DNA of 64,000 nucleotides from NCBI RefSeq assembly GCF_027921765.1, contig NZ_BSEJ01000001.1, forward strand, positions 124,001 through 188,000. Reading direction: 5' to 3'. Under the pieces are notes generated by a model. The model did no database searches and was not told the origin of the DNA. It worked only from the letters and a program-made list of their open reading frames with translations. Source of the DNA: Microbacterium barkeri. Lineage in GTDB: Bacteria; Actinomycetota; Actinomycetes; Actinomycetales; Microbacteriaceae. Shown one piece after another: positions 8,573 through 16,909 of this stretch (the stretch's first letter is position 1; each line of letters opens with the position of its first letter). The position numbers and the translations under genes are program-made.

Positions 8573-9046
8573 TCAGTGCGCGTGCCCGCCGTGCATCTCG
8601 CCGTGCGGCACCGCGTGCGTCCCGGGCTCGGTGAGCGACAGGGCAGGCGTCGTGACGGCGGCCACGAGCGTCGCGGCCACGAGCATGCCGAGGACGGCGC
8701 GCGCGGTGCCGCCGGGCGCGGCGCGGGCCCTGCGGCGCACGGCGCGCGCGGCGGCCGCCGCCACGACGAGCAGCAGCGCGATCGCGACGGCCATCGGAGC
8801 GGGACCCATCCCGCCCGCGACGCCGATCGCCGTCGTCAGGAGGGCGAGGGCGAGCGAGCCGCCGAGTGCCGCGCGCGACGCGACGATGCGCCCGGCACGC
8901 AGGGCGGCTGCGCCCCAGCCCAGCTCGGCGACTCCGGCGGCGCACAGGAGAGCCAGCAGCCACCAGGGGGACCCCGCGGCGACGGCGAGATGGGCCAGGC
9001 CCGCCCCGCACGCGGCGAGGGCGGGCCAGGTGCCGGTGAACGTCAC
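8573..9046 (-). CDS. small polytopic membrane protein with His-rich C-terminus
   Basis: 157 residues from a GTG at 9046 that overlaps the stop of the DUF4383 gene (GTGA), so the two are coupled. About four or five hydrophobic segments cover residues 5-140, with one basic loop (RAVRRRARAAPGG). The C-terminal tail ends HAVPHGEMHGGHAH: five His and one Met in 14 residues, which looks like a metal-binding tail. I do not recognise a family. Its partners and the neighbouring MerR gene suggest a small regulated envelope module, but the substrate is unknown. Confidence 0.75.
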   Translation of the reverse strand: MTFTGTWPALAACGAGLAHLAVAAGSPWWLLALLCAAGVAELGWGAAALRAGRIVASRAALGGSLALALLTTAIGVAGGMGPAPMAVAIALLLVVAAAAARAVRRRARAAPGGTARAVLGMLVAATLVAAVTTPALSLTEPGTHAVPHGEMHGGHAH

Positions 9047-9453
9047 GCGATCGACTCCCGCCCCACGGACCGCTCGGCGCCGAGCCCCACCGCGAGGAGC
9101 ACGAGAGCGCTCGCGAGGTGCAGGACGTGGTCTGCGGTGTTGAGCGCGAGGATGTTCAGCGCGGTGCCGGCGAGGAAGAAGCCCGCGATCCCGAGGAGGA
9201 GGTACGCGGCGCCGACGGTCGCGTTCACGGCCCTCGCCGCACGGACCCCCGCCATCCCGGCCGCGACGAGCGCGGCGCCGATCGCGAGGTGCGCGATGTT
9301 GTGGAGCGGATTCACCTGGAAGATCCCGAGCAGCAGCCCGCCCTCCGTGGCGAGGAATCCGACGCCGCCCGTCACGGCGAAGCCGAGCAGCCCGACAAGG
9401 ACGTACACGGCTCCGAAGACGGTGGCGACGATCCGATTGACTGAGGTGCGCAT
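9043..9453 (-). CDS. DUF4383 family membrane protein
   Basis: 136 residues with four predicted membrane spans (about 10-30, 50-68, 75-95, 105-125). The segments LLGIFQVNPLHNIAHLAIG and LNILALNTADHVLHLASA, with their paired His residues in or beside helices, are the DUF4383 pattern. The start at 9453 follows a CGGAGC ribosome site. Function is unknown; the family is widespread in actinobacteria. It is the first gene of a two-gene operon with the His-tailed membrane protein. Confidence 0.85.
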   Translation of the reverse strand: MRTSVNRIVATVFGAVYVLVGLLGFAVTGGVGFLATEGGLLLGIFQVNPLHNIAHLAIGAALVAAGMAGVRAARAVNATVGAAYLLLGIAGFFLAGTALNILALNTADHVLHLASALVLLAVGLGAERSVGRESIA

Positions 9454-9582
9454 GAGTTTGCTCCGTTCTGGCACGGTCCATCCGTGTCGATCTTTCTTCG
9501 GAGCCGCCGCCGATCCGGATGGGCGGCGTGCGAACCGGCGCGGCGCGCCCGGTCCCCGCGCGGGCCGGGGCACCATCGGAGG

Positions 9583-10485
9583 ATGCAGCTGCTCCGCGCG
9601 ATCGACGCGTTCGGCGCGCATCTCGAGACGGTGCGGCGCCTCTCGCCCGCGACCGTCCGCGCCTACCGAGCCGACCTCGCCGATCTCGCCGATGCGGTCG
9701 GCGATCGCGAGCTCGCGGACGTCGACCTCGACGCGCTGCGCGACTGGCTGTGGCGCGCGACGCAGCGCGGCGACGCGCGCTCGACCGTCGCCCGGCGCAC
9801 GTCGTCGGCGCGCGCGCTCTTCCGCTGGGCTCGCGAGGAGGGCCTCATCGAGGTGGACCCGAGCCTGCGCCTGGTCACGCCGAAGCGCGGCCGGACCCTG
9901 CCGCACGTCGCCGCGGCACCTGCCCTCGACGACCTCCTGCGCCGGATGGCCGCGGCTGCGGCCGACGGCGACCCGCTCGCGCTGCGCGACCACGCGCTCA
10001 TCGAGCTCCTCTACGGCGCGGGCGTGCGGGTCTCGGAGCTGTGCGGCCTCGATGTCGACGACGTCGATCTCGATCGCGCCACGGCGCGCGTCGTCGGCAA
10101 GGGCGCCAAGGAGCGTGTCGTGCCGTTCGGAGCGCCGGCCGCGCGCGCGATCGGCGCGTACCTCACGCGCGGGCGCCCGGCGCTGGCCGCGCGCGGAGAT
10201 GGAGCAGGCGCCGCGCTCTTCCTCGGCGCACGCGGTCGGCGCGTGGGGCCGCGCACGGTCTACGAGCTCGTCGCCCGCACCGTCGCGCCCGCGATGGGCG
10301 TCGAGACGGTGGGGCCGCACGCCCTGCGGCATTCCGCCGCGACGCACCTGCTGGATGGCGGCGCCGACCTCCGCGCGGTGCAGGAGATCCTCGGTCATGC
10401 GAGTCTCGGCACGACCCAGATCTACACGCACGTCTCGTCCGAGCGCCTCGCGGCGGCCTACCGCCTCGCGCATCCGCGCGCCTGA
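9583..10485 (+). CDS. xerC: tyrosine recombinase XerC
   Basis: 300 residues, the typical Xer length. The N-terminal SAM-like core-binding domain spans about 1-95, and the catalytic domain holds the full set R149, K173, H246, R249, H272 and nucleophile Y281 (LGHASLGTTQIYTHV). XerC with XerD resolves chromosome dimers at dif. I chose the ATG at 9583, directly after CACCATCGGAGG; the GGAGG abuts the start codon, so this may be a leaderless transcript. An in-frame upstream ATG at 9484 would add 33 residues unlike Xer proteins. Confidence 0.92.
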   Translation: MQLLRAIDAFGAHLETVRRLSPATVRAYRADLADLADAVGDRELADVDLDALRDWLWRATQRGDARSTVARRTSSARALFRWAREEGLIEVDPSLRLVTPKRGRTLPHVAAAPALDDLLRRMAAAAADGDPLALRDHALIELLYGAGVRVSELCGLDVDDVDLDRATARVVGKGAKERVVPFGAPAARAIGAYLTRGRPALAARGDGAGAALFLGARGRRVGPRTVYELVARTVAPAMGVETVGPHALRHSAATHLLDGGADLRAVQEILGHASLGTTQIYTHVSSERLAAAYRLAHPRA

Positions 10486-10513
10486 CGCGCGATCGCCCGG
10501 AGGCGAGCCGCGC

Positions 10514-11044
10514 TCAGCAGCAGGGGAGGAGCACCGCCCGGGGAACCCCGCCGAGCAGGAGGAGCGGGTTGATGTACTCGCCGTGGAGGCGCACCCCGAA
10601 GTGCACAGCGCCCGGCGCGGCGTGGCCGCCCGACGCGAGCGCGCCGATCTCCTGCCCGCGGGAGACCGCGTCGCCCACGGCGAGCTCGGTCGTCGCGGGC
10701 TCGAGCGTCGTGACGAGCCCGTCGCCGTGGTCGATCGTCAGGAGCGGCCTGTCGACCACGACCCCCGCGAATGCGATCACTCCCGACGCCGGGGCGCGCA
10801 GGGGCGCGGCATCGGCCGCGAGGTCGATGCCGCGGTGCCCCGGACCGTAGCGATGCGGCGGCGCCTCGAAGGGGCGGACGATCCGGACGTCCTGGCTCAC
10901 GGGCCACACCCACTGCTCGGCGGTCTCGATGCGGACCTCGGCGTCGGCCGGTGCCGCGGACGGCGCATGCGCCGCCGCGGGAGCCGCGCCGGCGCACACG
11001 AGAGCGACCAGGAGGACGAGGACGGAGCGGGCTGTGCGCTGCAT
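10514..11044 (-). CDS. secreted M23 (LytM-type) peptidase homologue
   Basis: 176 residues. A signal peptide (about 1-25: [20 protein letters not shown]) is followed by an M23 domain (about 55-165). The first zinc motif H70-RGI-D74 is present. The later HxH motif reads A146-V-H148 instead of H-x-H, so one canonical His is replaced. Such M23 homologues may still act on peptidoglycan or may regulate amidases. I chose the ATG at 11044 because it begins a clean signal peptide. The gene converges with xerC 28 bp away. Confidence 0.82.
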   Translation of the reverse strand: MQRTARSVLVLLVALVCAGAAPAAAHAPSAAPADAEVRIETAEQWVWPVSQDVRIVRPFEAPPHRYGPGHRGIDLAADAAPLRAPASGVIAFAGVVVDRPLLTIDHGDGLVTTLEPATTELAVGDAVSRGQEIGALASGGHAAPGAVHFGVRLHGEYINPLLLLGGVPRAVLLPCC

Positions 11045-11352
11045 GTCCTCAGCCTCGGGGCGCGCGGCTGCCCGCTCCGCTCGGATGCGCGGCGGGGGAC
11101 GCGGGAGCCGCGTGTCGCGCGCCTGTGCACGCGCCGTGGGGGAGACGAGCGCCTGGTATGCTGGGGGACGCATCCCGTCTCGGGATGACTACGCGTGCCC
11201 TCAGCGACCTCGTCTCCGGACGATCGTCGTGGCGCCACTCCCCTCGGTCCCTTCTCGAAGGGCGGGAGTGCGTCGGGCACCAGGCTCGCCGATCGTCCGA
11301 TCGGCGGAATCAACCGCATGGCGCGCGAGCGCCCAGATCAAGGAGCACGACC
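11045..11352. promoter_or_regulatory. rpsB promoter and structured leader (308-bp gap)
   Basis: No gene here. A -10 (TATGCT) lies at 11157-11162, so rpsB would carry about 180 nt of leader. Three hairpins are visible: CATCCCG-TCT-CGGGATG (11171-11187); a nested pair in which CACTCCC (11236-11242) pairs with GGGAGTG (11264-11270) around CCCTT-CTCG-AAGGG; and GCCGATCG-TC-CGATCGGC (11288-11305). The left part (11045-11150) must also hold the promoter of the minus-strand M23 gene, but I see no clear box. Confidence 0.5.
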
Positions 11353-12180
11353 ATGGCCGTCGTCACCATCCGCCAGCTGCTCGACAGCGGCGTCCACTTC
11401 GGACACCAGACCCGTCGCTGGAACCCGAAGGTCAAGCGCTTCATCCTCACGGAGCGCAGCGGCATCCACATCATCGACCTCCAGCAGTCGCTCGGCTACA
11501 TCGACAAGGCCTACGACTTCGTCAAGGAGACCGTCGCGCGCGGCGGCACCATCCTCTTCGTCGGCACGAAGAAGCAGGCGCAGGAGGTGCTCGCCGAGCA
11601 GGCGACCCGCGTGGGCCAGCCCTACGTCAACGAGCGCTGGCTCGGCGGTCTGCTCACCAACTTCTCGACCGTGTCGAAGCGCCTCGCGCGCATGAAGGAG
11701 CTCGAGGAGCTCGACTTCGACGACCCGGCCGGCACGGGCTTCACCAAGAAGGAGCTCCTCCTCAAGCGCCGCGAGCTCGACAAGCTCCACAAGTCGCTCG
11801 GCGGCATCCGCAACCTCAGCAAGACGCCGTCGGCCCTGTGGGTCGTCGACGCCAAGCGCGAGCACCTCGCGATCGACGAGGCGAAGAAGCTCGGGATCCC
11901 CGTCATCGGCATCCTCGACACGAACGTCGACCCCGACGACCTGCAGTACCCGATCCCGGGCAACGACGACGCCATCCGCTCGGTCTCGCTGCTGACGCGC
12001 ATCATCGCCGACGCCGCCGCCGAGGGTCTCCAGCAGAAGCACAACCCCGAGGGCGAGGCCGAGCCTCTCGCCGAGTGGGAGCGCGAGCTCCTCGAGCAGG
12101 GTTCGACCGAGGCGCCCGCCGAGGTCGCGGAGGCTCCCGCCGCCGAGGTCGCGCCGGCCGAGGCTCCCGCAGCGGAGTAA
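11353..12180 (+). CDS. rpsB: 30S ribosomal protein S2
   Basis: 275 residues. Family signatures include [19 protein letters not shown] near the N-terminus, [24 protein letters not shown] and [13 protein letters not shown]. After residue about 245 there is an Ala/Pro/Glu-rich tail ([19 protein letters not shown]) beyond the S2 fold, common in actinobacteria. AAGGAGC precedes the ATG. It is followed by tsf, as in most bacteria, with a 12-bp hairpin in the 77-bp gap. Confidence 0.97.
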   Translation: MAVVTIRQLLDSGVHFGHQTRRWNPKVKRFILTERSGIHIIDLQQSLGYIDKAYDFVKETVARGGTILFVGTKKQAQEVLAEQATRVGQPYVNERWLGGLLTNFSTVSKRLARMKELEELDFDDPAGTGFTKKELLLKRRELDKLHKSLGGIRNLSKTPSALWVVDAKREHLAIDEAKKLGIPVIGILDTNVDPDDLQYPIPGNDDAIRSVSLLTRIIADAAAEGLQQKHNPEGEAEPLAEWERELLEQGSTEAPAEVAEAPAAEVAPAEAPAAE

Positions 12181-12187
12181 TGCTCGA

Positions 12188-12215
12188 CGAGGCGGGCCCC
12201 ACCGGGCCCGCCTCG
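12188..12215 (+). terminator. hairpin between rpsB and tsf (possible attenuator)
   Basis: A perfect 12-bp stem (CGAGGCGGGCCC with its complement) closes a CACC loop, 7 nt after the rpsB stop, with no T-run. It could partially terminate, or act as an RNase barrier that sets the S2:EF-Ts ratio. Confidence 0.5.
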
Positions 12216-12257
12216 CTCAGGTCACCGTTCCACCACGAACAAGGAGAGCCAGCACCC

Positions 12258-13085
12258 ATGGCCAACTTCAGCATCGCCGACATCAAGGCTCTGCGCGAGC
12301 AGCTCGGCACCGGCATGGTCGACACCAAGAAGGCGCTCGAGGAGGCTGACGGCGACGTCGAGAAGGCCGTCGAGATCCTCCGCCTCAAGGGCGCCAAGGG
12401 CAACGCGAAGCGCGCCGACCGCGCGACGAGCGAGGGCCTCGTGGTCGCCCGCGAGCAGGGCGGCAAGGCGACGCTCGTCGAGCTCGCGTGCGAGACCGAC
12501 TTCGTCGCGAAGAACGACCGCTTCATCGCGCTCGCCGACAAGGTCGCCGACGCCGCCGCCGCGGCCGCCGCCGACTCGGTCGAGGAGGCCCTCGCGGCCA
12601 CCGCGGGCGACCAGACGGTCGAGCAGCTCATCTCCGATGAGGCCGCGATCATCGGCGAGAAGGTCGAGCTCCGCCGCGTCCGCACCCTCGAGGGCGACGC
12701 GTTCCAGGTCTACCTGCACCGCACGAGCAAGGACCTGCCCCCGCAGGTCGGCGTCATCGTCGCGTACACGGGCGACGACGCGGAGACGGCGCGCAGCATC
12801 GCGCAGCACATCTCCTTCGCGAACCCGTCCTACCTCTCGCGCGACGAGGTCCCCGCGGCCGACGTCGAGAAGGAGCGCGAGATCGTCACCGAGATCTCCC
12901 GCAACGAGGGCAAGCCCGAGGCCGCCCTCCCGAAGATCGTCGAGGGACGCGTGAACGCGTTCTTCAAGCAGGTCTCGCTGCTCGACCAGGACTACGCGAA
13001 GGACAACAAGCTGTCCGTCGCGAAGGTCGCGCACGACGCCGGCATCACGATCACGGGCTTCGCGCGCTTCAAGGTGGGCGCGTAA
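12258..13085 (+). CDS. tsf: elongation factor Ts
   Basis: 275 residues. The N-terminal UBA-like domain (about 1-40) reads ADIKALREQLGTGMVDTKKA. The EF-Tu-contact segment ETDFVAKND lies near residue 80, and the dimerisation core runs to the C-terminus (VAKVAHDAGITITGFARFKVG). EF-Ts exchanges GDP for GTP on EF-Tu. The ribosome site AAGGAGAG lies 10 nt before the ATG. A strong terminator follows at 13097. Confidence 0.97.
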   Translation: MANFSIADIKALREQLGTGMVDTKKALEEADGDVEKAVEILRLKGAKGNAKRADRATSEGLVVAREQGGKATLVELACETDFVAKNDRFIALADKVADAAAAAAADSVEEALAATAGDQTVEQLISDEAAIIGEKVELRRVRTLEGDAFQVYLHRTSKDLPPQVGVIVAYTGDDAETARSIAQHISFANPSYLSRDEVPAADVEKEREIVTEISRNEGKPEAALPKIVEGRVNAFFKQVSLLDQDYAKDNKLSVAKVAHDAGITITGFARFKVGA

Positions 13086-13096
13086 CGACGTGACGG

Positions 13097-13133
13097 AAGG
13101 GGGCTCGGATCCGCGGATCCGAGCCCCCTTTCT
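13097..13133 (+). terminator. rpsB-tsf operon terminator
   Basis: A fully palindromic stem of at least 16 bp (AAGGGGGCTCGGATCC and its complement) is followed by TTTCTCT, beginning 11 nt after the tsf stop. Confidence 0.88.
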
Positions 13134-13197
13134 CTGCGCGCGGAGGTCGACACGCGACATCCGCGTGCCTGCACAGGGAGCTGCCGCCTGCGACCGG

Positions 13198-13203
13198 TAG
13201 CGT
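13198..13203 (+). promoter_or_regulatory. -10 box (TAGCGT) of pyrH
   Basis: TAGCGT lies 24 nt before the pyrH GTG, after the tsf terminator. The short leader holds a GAGAGGA ribosome site. Confidence 0.5.
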
Positions 13204-13227
13204 GTATCGGCGACGAGAGGATCCACA

Positions 13228-13941
13228 GTGAGCGAAGTGACCAAGCGGCGGGTGCTGCTGAAGCTGTCCGGCGAGGCGTTCGGGGGAGGGCAGCTCGGGG
13301 TCAACCCGGATGTCGTCAGCCAGATCGCGCGCGAGATCGCGGAGGCGTCACAGGACGTCGAGGTCGCGGTCGTCGTCGGCGGAGGCAACTTCTTCCGCGG
13401 CGCTGAGCTCTCCAAGAGCGGCATGGACCGGGCGCGCGCCGACTACATGGGCATGCTCGGGACGGTCATGAACGCCCTCGCCCTGCAGGACTTCCTCGAG
13501 CAGGCGGGCGCCGCCACGCGCGTGCAGTCCGCGATCGAGATGCGCCAGGTCGCCGAGCCGTACATCCCGCTGCGCGCGGAGCGCCACCTCGAGAAGGGCC
13601 GCGTCGTCATCTTCGGCGCGGGCGCCGGCCTGCCGTACTTCTCGACCGACACGGTCGCCGCGCAGCGGGCGCTCGAGATCCGCGCGACCGAGGTGCTCGT
13701 CGCGAAGAACGGCGTCGACGGCGTCTACACGGCCGATCCGCGCACGGACGCGACGGCGACGCGACTCGACCACGTCACCTACTCGGACGCTCTCATGCGC
13801 GGCCTCAAGGTCGTCGACGCGACGGCCTTCAGCCTCTGCATGGACAACGGGATGAACATGCGCGTGTTCGGCATGGAGCCCGCCGGCAACGTCACCGCCG
13901 CCCTGCGCGGCGAGCCCATCGGCACGCTCGTCACGGCGTGA
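13228..13941 (+). CDS. pyrH: uridylate kinase (UMP kinase)
   Basis: 237 residues of the amino-acid-kinase fold. It converts UMP to UDP with ATP. The N-terminal phosphate-binding stretch [12 protein letters not shown], the [11 protein letters not shown] glycine loop and the [12 protein letters not shown] segment are intact. GTG start at 13228. It precedes frr, a near-universal pairing, and has its own promoter after the tsf terminator. Confidence 0.96.
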   Translation: MSEVTKRRVLLKLSGEAFGGGQLGVNPDVVSQIAREIAEASQDVEVAVVVGGGNFFRGAELSKSGMDRARADYMGMLGTVMNALALQDFLEQAGAATRVQSAIEMRQVAEPYIPLRAERHLEKGRVVIFGAGAGLPYFSTDTVAAQRALEIRATEVLVAKNGVDGVYTADPRTDATATRLDHVTYSDALMRGLKVVDATAFSLCMDNGMNMRVFGMEPAGNVTAALRGEPIGTLVTA

Positions 13942-13969
13942 CCTCGCCGGGCGCCGGCACGGCGCCCAC

Positions 13970-13975
13970 TAGACT
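13970..13975 (+). promoter_or_regulatory. -10 box (TAGACT) of frr
   Basis: TAGACT lies 31 nt before the frr GTG. A GGAG ribosome site at 13998-14001 sits between it and the start codon. Confidence 0.5.
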
Positions 13976-14006
13976 TTTCCCAGCACCACCGACGAATGGA
14001 GTCACC

Positions 14007-14561
14007 GTGATCGCGGACGTTCTTGCCGATGCCACTGCCCGGATGGATCGGGCCGTCGAGGCGGCGAAGGAGGACTTCGCGACCGTGCGGACCGGCCGCG
14101 CGAACCCGCAGCTCTTCCAGCGCATCCTCGTCGACTACTACGGCACGCCCACACCGCTCCAGCAGCTCGCGTCGCTCGCGAACCCCGAGGCGCGCACGCT
14201 CATCGTCACGCCCTACGACAAGTCGGCCCTCAAGGCGATCGAGGACGCGATCCGCGAGATGCCGAACCTCGGCGCCAACCCGACGAACGACGGCAACATC
14301 GTACGCATCACGATGCCGGAGCTCACGCAGGAGCGCCGCAAGGAGTTCGTCAAGATCGTGCGCACGAAGGGCGAGGACGCCAAGGTCCGCCTGCGCGGCA
14401 TCCGCCGTCAGGTGAAGGACGACCTCGACGCGCTCCGCGACGAGATCGGCGAGGACGACATCGTGCGCGGCGAGAAGGAGCTCGACGCCATCACCAAGGC
14501 GCACGTGGACAAGATCGACGAGGCGCTGAAGCACAAAGAGGCAGAGCTCCTCGAGGTCTGA
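14007..14561 (+). CDS. frr: ribosome recycling factor
   Basis: 184 residues, the standard RRF length. With EF-G it splits the post-termination ribosome. Landmarks are [28 protein letters not shown], the [17 protein letters not shown] segment and the helical C-terminus. I chose the GTG at 14007, where the RRF fold begins, with GGAG 5 nt upstream. An in-frame ATG at 13938 lies before the -10 box and is unlikely. Confidence 0.96.
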   Translation: MIADVLADATARMDRAVEAAKEDFATVRTGRANPQLFQRILVDYYGTPTPLQQLASLANPEARTLIVTPYDKSALKAIEDAIREMPNLGANPTNDGNIVRITMPELTQERRKEFVKIVRTKGEDAKVRLRGIRRQVKDDLDALRDEIGEDDIVRGEKELDAITKAHVDKIDEALKHKEAELLEV

Positions 14562-14568
14562 CCTGGCG

Positions 14569-15558
14569 ATGACGGACGTCCCCGGATCGGAGCCCCCGAG
14601 CGAGCCGCGCGGCGAGCAGGGCACGTTCCACGAGCGCGTGCACGCGGCGCGCGGCGAGTTCGAGCATCAGGTCGCGCATGCGCGCGAGCAGTTCGAGGAG
14701 AAGAACGAGCGCATCAAGCAGCGCACGGGGCGCGACCTCATCGCGGCGATCCTCGTCGGCGTCGCAGCGGGCGCGGCGGTCGTCGTCTCGCTGCTCGTCG
14801 TGAAGTGGCTCTTCGCCGTCGTCGCGCTGCTCGTGTCGGTGCTCGGCGTGCACGAGCTGTGGCGCGCGCTGCGCGACGGCGGCCGGCGCATCGACCTCGC
14901 TCCGCAGCTCGCGGCGGTCGTCCTCATCCTCGCCGCCGGCTACTTCGCCGACCTCTGGCTGCACTGGGTCGCCCTCTTCGCCGCCATGGCGCTCATCGTC
15001 GTGTGGCGCCTCCTCGCGCAGATGACGGCGCAGGACGGCCGCACGCCGCAGGACGTGCTGGCCGACGTGCTCGTCGGGGCATTCGTGCCGCTGTACGTCC
15101 CGTTCCTCGCGAGCCTCGCGCTCGTGCTCCTCCGCGAGGACCGCGGCGAGTGGTGGATCCTCGCGTTCCTCATCGTCGCGGTGGTCGCCGACACCGCGGC
15201 GTACGCATCCGGACTCGCGTTCGGCCGCCATCCGATGGCCCCGCGCATCAGCCCGAAGAAGACCTGGGAGGGATTCGCGGGCGCTGCCCTGGGTGCGCTC
15301 GTGGCGGGCGCGCTCCTCGCGCAGTTCATGCTGGGGATCCCGTGGTGGGCCGGTCTCGTCTTCGGCGCGGTCATCCTCTGCACGGCGACCGCGGGTGATC
15401 TCGGCGAGTCGATGATCAAGCGCGATCTGGGCATCAAGGACATGTCGTCCGCGCTCCCCGGCCACGGCGGAGTGCTCGACCGGCTCGACAGCATCCTGCC
15501 GTCGGCGGTGGCGACGCTCGCCCTGCACTTCCTCCTCTCACCTCTGGCGGTATCGTGA
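14569..15558 (+). CDS. cdsA: phosphatidate cytidylyltransferase (CDP-diglyceride synthase)
   Basis: 329-residue polytopic membrane enzyme making CDP-diacylglycerol from phosphatidate and CTP. A charged cytosolic N-terminal region (about 1-60, likely helical) precedes seven to eight spans. The CDS signature near residue 290 is complete (KDMSSALPGHGGVLDRLDS). The cluster frr-cdsA is classical. Its stop overlaps the GTG of the next gene, linking phospholipid synthesis with a DivIVA-motif protein. Confidence 0.94.
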   Translation: MTDVPGSEPPSEPRGEQGTFHERVHAARGEFEHQVAHAREQFEEKNERIKQRTGRDLIAAILVGVAAGAAVVVSLLVVKWLFAVVALLVSVLGVHELWRALRDGGRRIDLAPQLAAVVLILAAGYFADLWLHWVALFAAMALIVVWRLLAQMTAQDGRTPQDVLADVLVGAFVPLYVPFLASLALVLLREDRGEWWILAFLIVAVVADTAAYASGLAFGRHPMAPRISPKKTWEGFAGAALGALVAGALLAQFMLGIPWWAGLVFGAVILCTATAGDLGESMIKRDLGIKDMSSALPGHGGVLDRLDSILPSAVATLALHFLLSPLAVS

Positions 15559-16115
15559 CGGACTCCTCGACCACCCTGCCGTTCCCCCTCGCGACGGGCC
15601 GCGAGAAGGGGTACCAGCGCGACGCGGTGGATGCCTTCCTCGCTCGCGCCCGTGCCGCCTTCGAGCAGCAGGGGGACGACGAACTCGATGCCGAGCAGGT
15701 GCGCTCGGCGGCCTTCCCGCTCGTGCGCGGCGGATACCGGATCTCCGCGGTCGATGCGGCCCTCGCCCGAGTCGAGGACGCGTTCGCCGCTCGGGAGCGC
15801 GAGCGCGCCGTCAAGGCGGAGGGCGCCGATGCCTGGGTCGAGCGCACCCGCCGCGAGGCGCAGGTGGTGCTGGACCGACTCCAGCGGCCCGAGGGGGAGC
15901 GCTTCGCGCGCGTCGGCCTCCTGCGGTACGGATACGCCCGCTCCGAGGTCGACCTCGTGGCCGATCGCATCGTCGCCTACCTCACACAGGGCGCCCCGCT
16001 CACGGTCGAGCAGATCCGCCAGACGGCGTTCCGGATGACGCGCGACGGCTACCGCGAGGAGCAGGTCGACGCGGTCCTGGACGCGGTCATCGAGATCATG
16101 CTCGCCGTGCGCTGA
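15555..16115 (+). CDS. protein with four DivIVA-type motifs
   Basis: 186 residues, GTG start overlapping the cdsA stop (GTGA). The short actinobacterial DivIVA-domain motif (phi-x-x-x-GY-x-x-x-x-VD-x-x-x-x-x) appears four times: about residues 10-36 (GYQRDAVDAFLARA), 50-77 (GGYRISAVDAALARV), 117-142 (YGYARSEVDLVADRI) and 154-180 (DGYREEQVDAVLDAV). There is no long coiled coil, unlike Wag31/DivIVA, and no membrane span. Such motifs are associated with envelope or pole proteins, so a peripheral membrane role is plausible, but function is not known. Confidence 0.72.
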   Translation: MTDSSTTLPFPLATGREKGYQRDAVDAFLARARAAFEQQGDDELDAEQVRSAAFPLVRGGYRISAVDAALARVEDAFAARERERAVKAEGADAWVERTRREAQVVLDRLQRPEGERFARVGLLRYGYARSEVDLVADRIVAYLTQGAPLTVEQIRQTAFRMTRDGYREEQVDAVLDAVIEIMLAVR

Positions 16116-16156
16116 CCACCCGGAGGCCGGGTATGTCACAGTCGCATAACACACGC

Positions 16157-16162
16157 TAGACT
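16157..16162 (+). promoter_or_regulatory. -10 box (TAGACT) of the lysozyme-like gene
   Basis: TAGACT is followed by CGAGGA-ACT-GTG, 9 nt before the start codon at 16172. A possible -35 (GTCACA, 16135-16140) is 16 nt upstream. Confidence 0.55.
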
Positions 16163-16171
16163 CGAGGAACT

Positions 16172-16906
16172 GTGACTTCCGGACCCGAGCAGACCCGAGC
16201 CCTCACGCGCCGCGAGGCGCGCGCCATCGCGACCCAGCACGCGGCGCTCCTGCAGACGTCGACGCACGAGCGCACGCCCCGCCGTCGCGTGATGTCGGTG
16301 CTCGCGGGGCTCGCGGCCTTCGGCCTCCTGGGCGGCACGATCGTCACGACCGGCGCCTCGATGGCGCAGGCCGAGCAGGCGACCGAGGGGACGTCGTCGT
16401 TCGCCACGGCAGCCGACGAGGCGCAGGTCTACATCGCCGCGGCGGACCTCGCGCACGCGGGCAGCCTCGACTTCGGCGCCTACGAGGTGTACGTCAAGCC
16501 GACCCCCACGCCGACGCCCACCCCCGAGGTCGCGGAGGTCCCCGAGGGCGGCCAGCAGGCCCCTCAGCAGGAGAGCTGGGCCGCGCCGTTCGTCGCACCC
16601 GACCCCGGCACCGCGCAGGCGATCGCCTACGAGATGGTGACCGGCCGTGGCTGGAACGACAGCGAGTTCGCCTGCCTCGTCGCGCTCTGGAACCGCGAGT
16701 CGGGGTGGAACGTGAGCGCGTACAACCCGTCCAGCGGCGCCTACGGCATCCCGCAGTCGCTCCCGGGCAGCAAGATGGCGAGCCACGGCGCCGACTGGCA
16801 GACGAATCCCGCGACGCAGATCGCGTGGGGGCTGGACTACATCGGCGGCCGCTACGGCACGCCCTGCGGCGCGTGGGGGCACTCCGAGTCGGTCGGCTGG
16901 TACTGA
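16172..16906 (+). CDS. secreted/anchored transglycosylase-like (lysozyme-fold) protein
   Basis: 244 residues. A basic cytosolic N-terminus (about 1-43) is followed by one hydrophobic segment (about 44-67, ending SMAQAEQ), a spacer with PTPTPTPTP (about 110-118), and a C-terminal lytic-transglycosylase-like domain (about 150-244). The putative catalytic Glu is in LWNRESGWNVSAYNPSSGAY, followed by GIPQSLPGSKMASHGADW and IAWGLDYIGGRYGTPC. It probably acts on peptidoglycan. GTG start with a -10 directly upstream suggests a nearly leaderless mRNA. Confidence 0.82.
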   Translation: MTSGPEQTRALTRREARAIATQHAALLQTSTHERTPRRRVMSVLAGLAAFGLLGGTIVTTGASMAQAEQATEGTSSFATAADEAQVYIAAADLAHAGSLDFGAYEVYVKPTPTPTPTPEVAEVPEGGQQAPQQESWAAPFVAPDPGTAQAIAYEMVTGRGWNDSEFACLVALWNRESGWNVSAYNPSSGAYGIPQSLPGSKMASHGADWQTNPATQIAWGLDYIGGRYGTPCGAWGHSESVGWY

Positions 16907-16909
16907 GCC

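Noticed and set aside
7471-9453. Genomic island or integrated element next to xerC
   Set aside because: No attachment-site repeats, no element-type integrase and no change in base composition are seen. XerC here has the standard chromosome-dimer-resolution architecture.
9484-9582. Longer XerC starting at 9484
   Set aside because: The extra 33 residues are Arg-rich and unlike Xer N-termini. The domain begins at MQLLRAIDAF, and a ribosome site or promoter for the longer form is not visible.
16499-16525. PTPTPTPTP-coding stretch as a tandem repeat of interest
   Set aside because: Proline-threonine linkers are common in secreted actinobacterial proteins; a similar run occurs after the lipobox of the 605-residue protein. 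It is an ordinary spacer.
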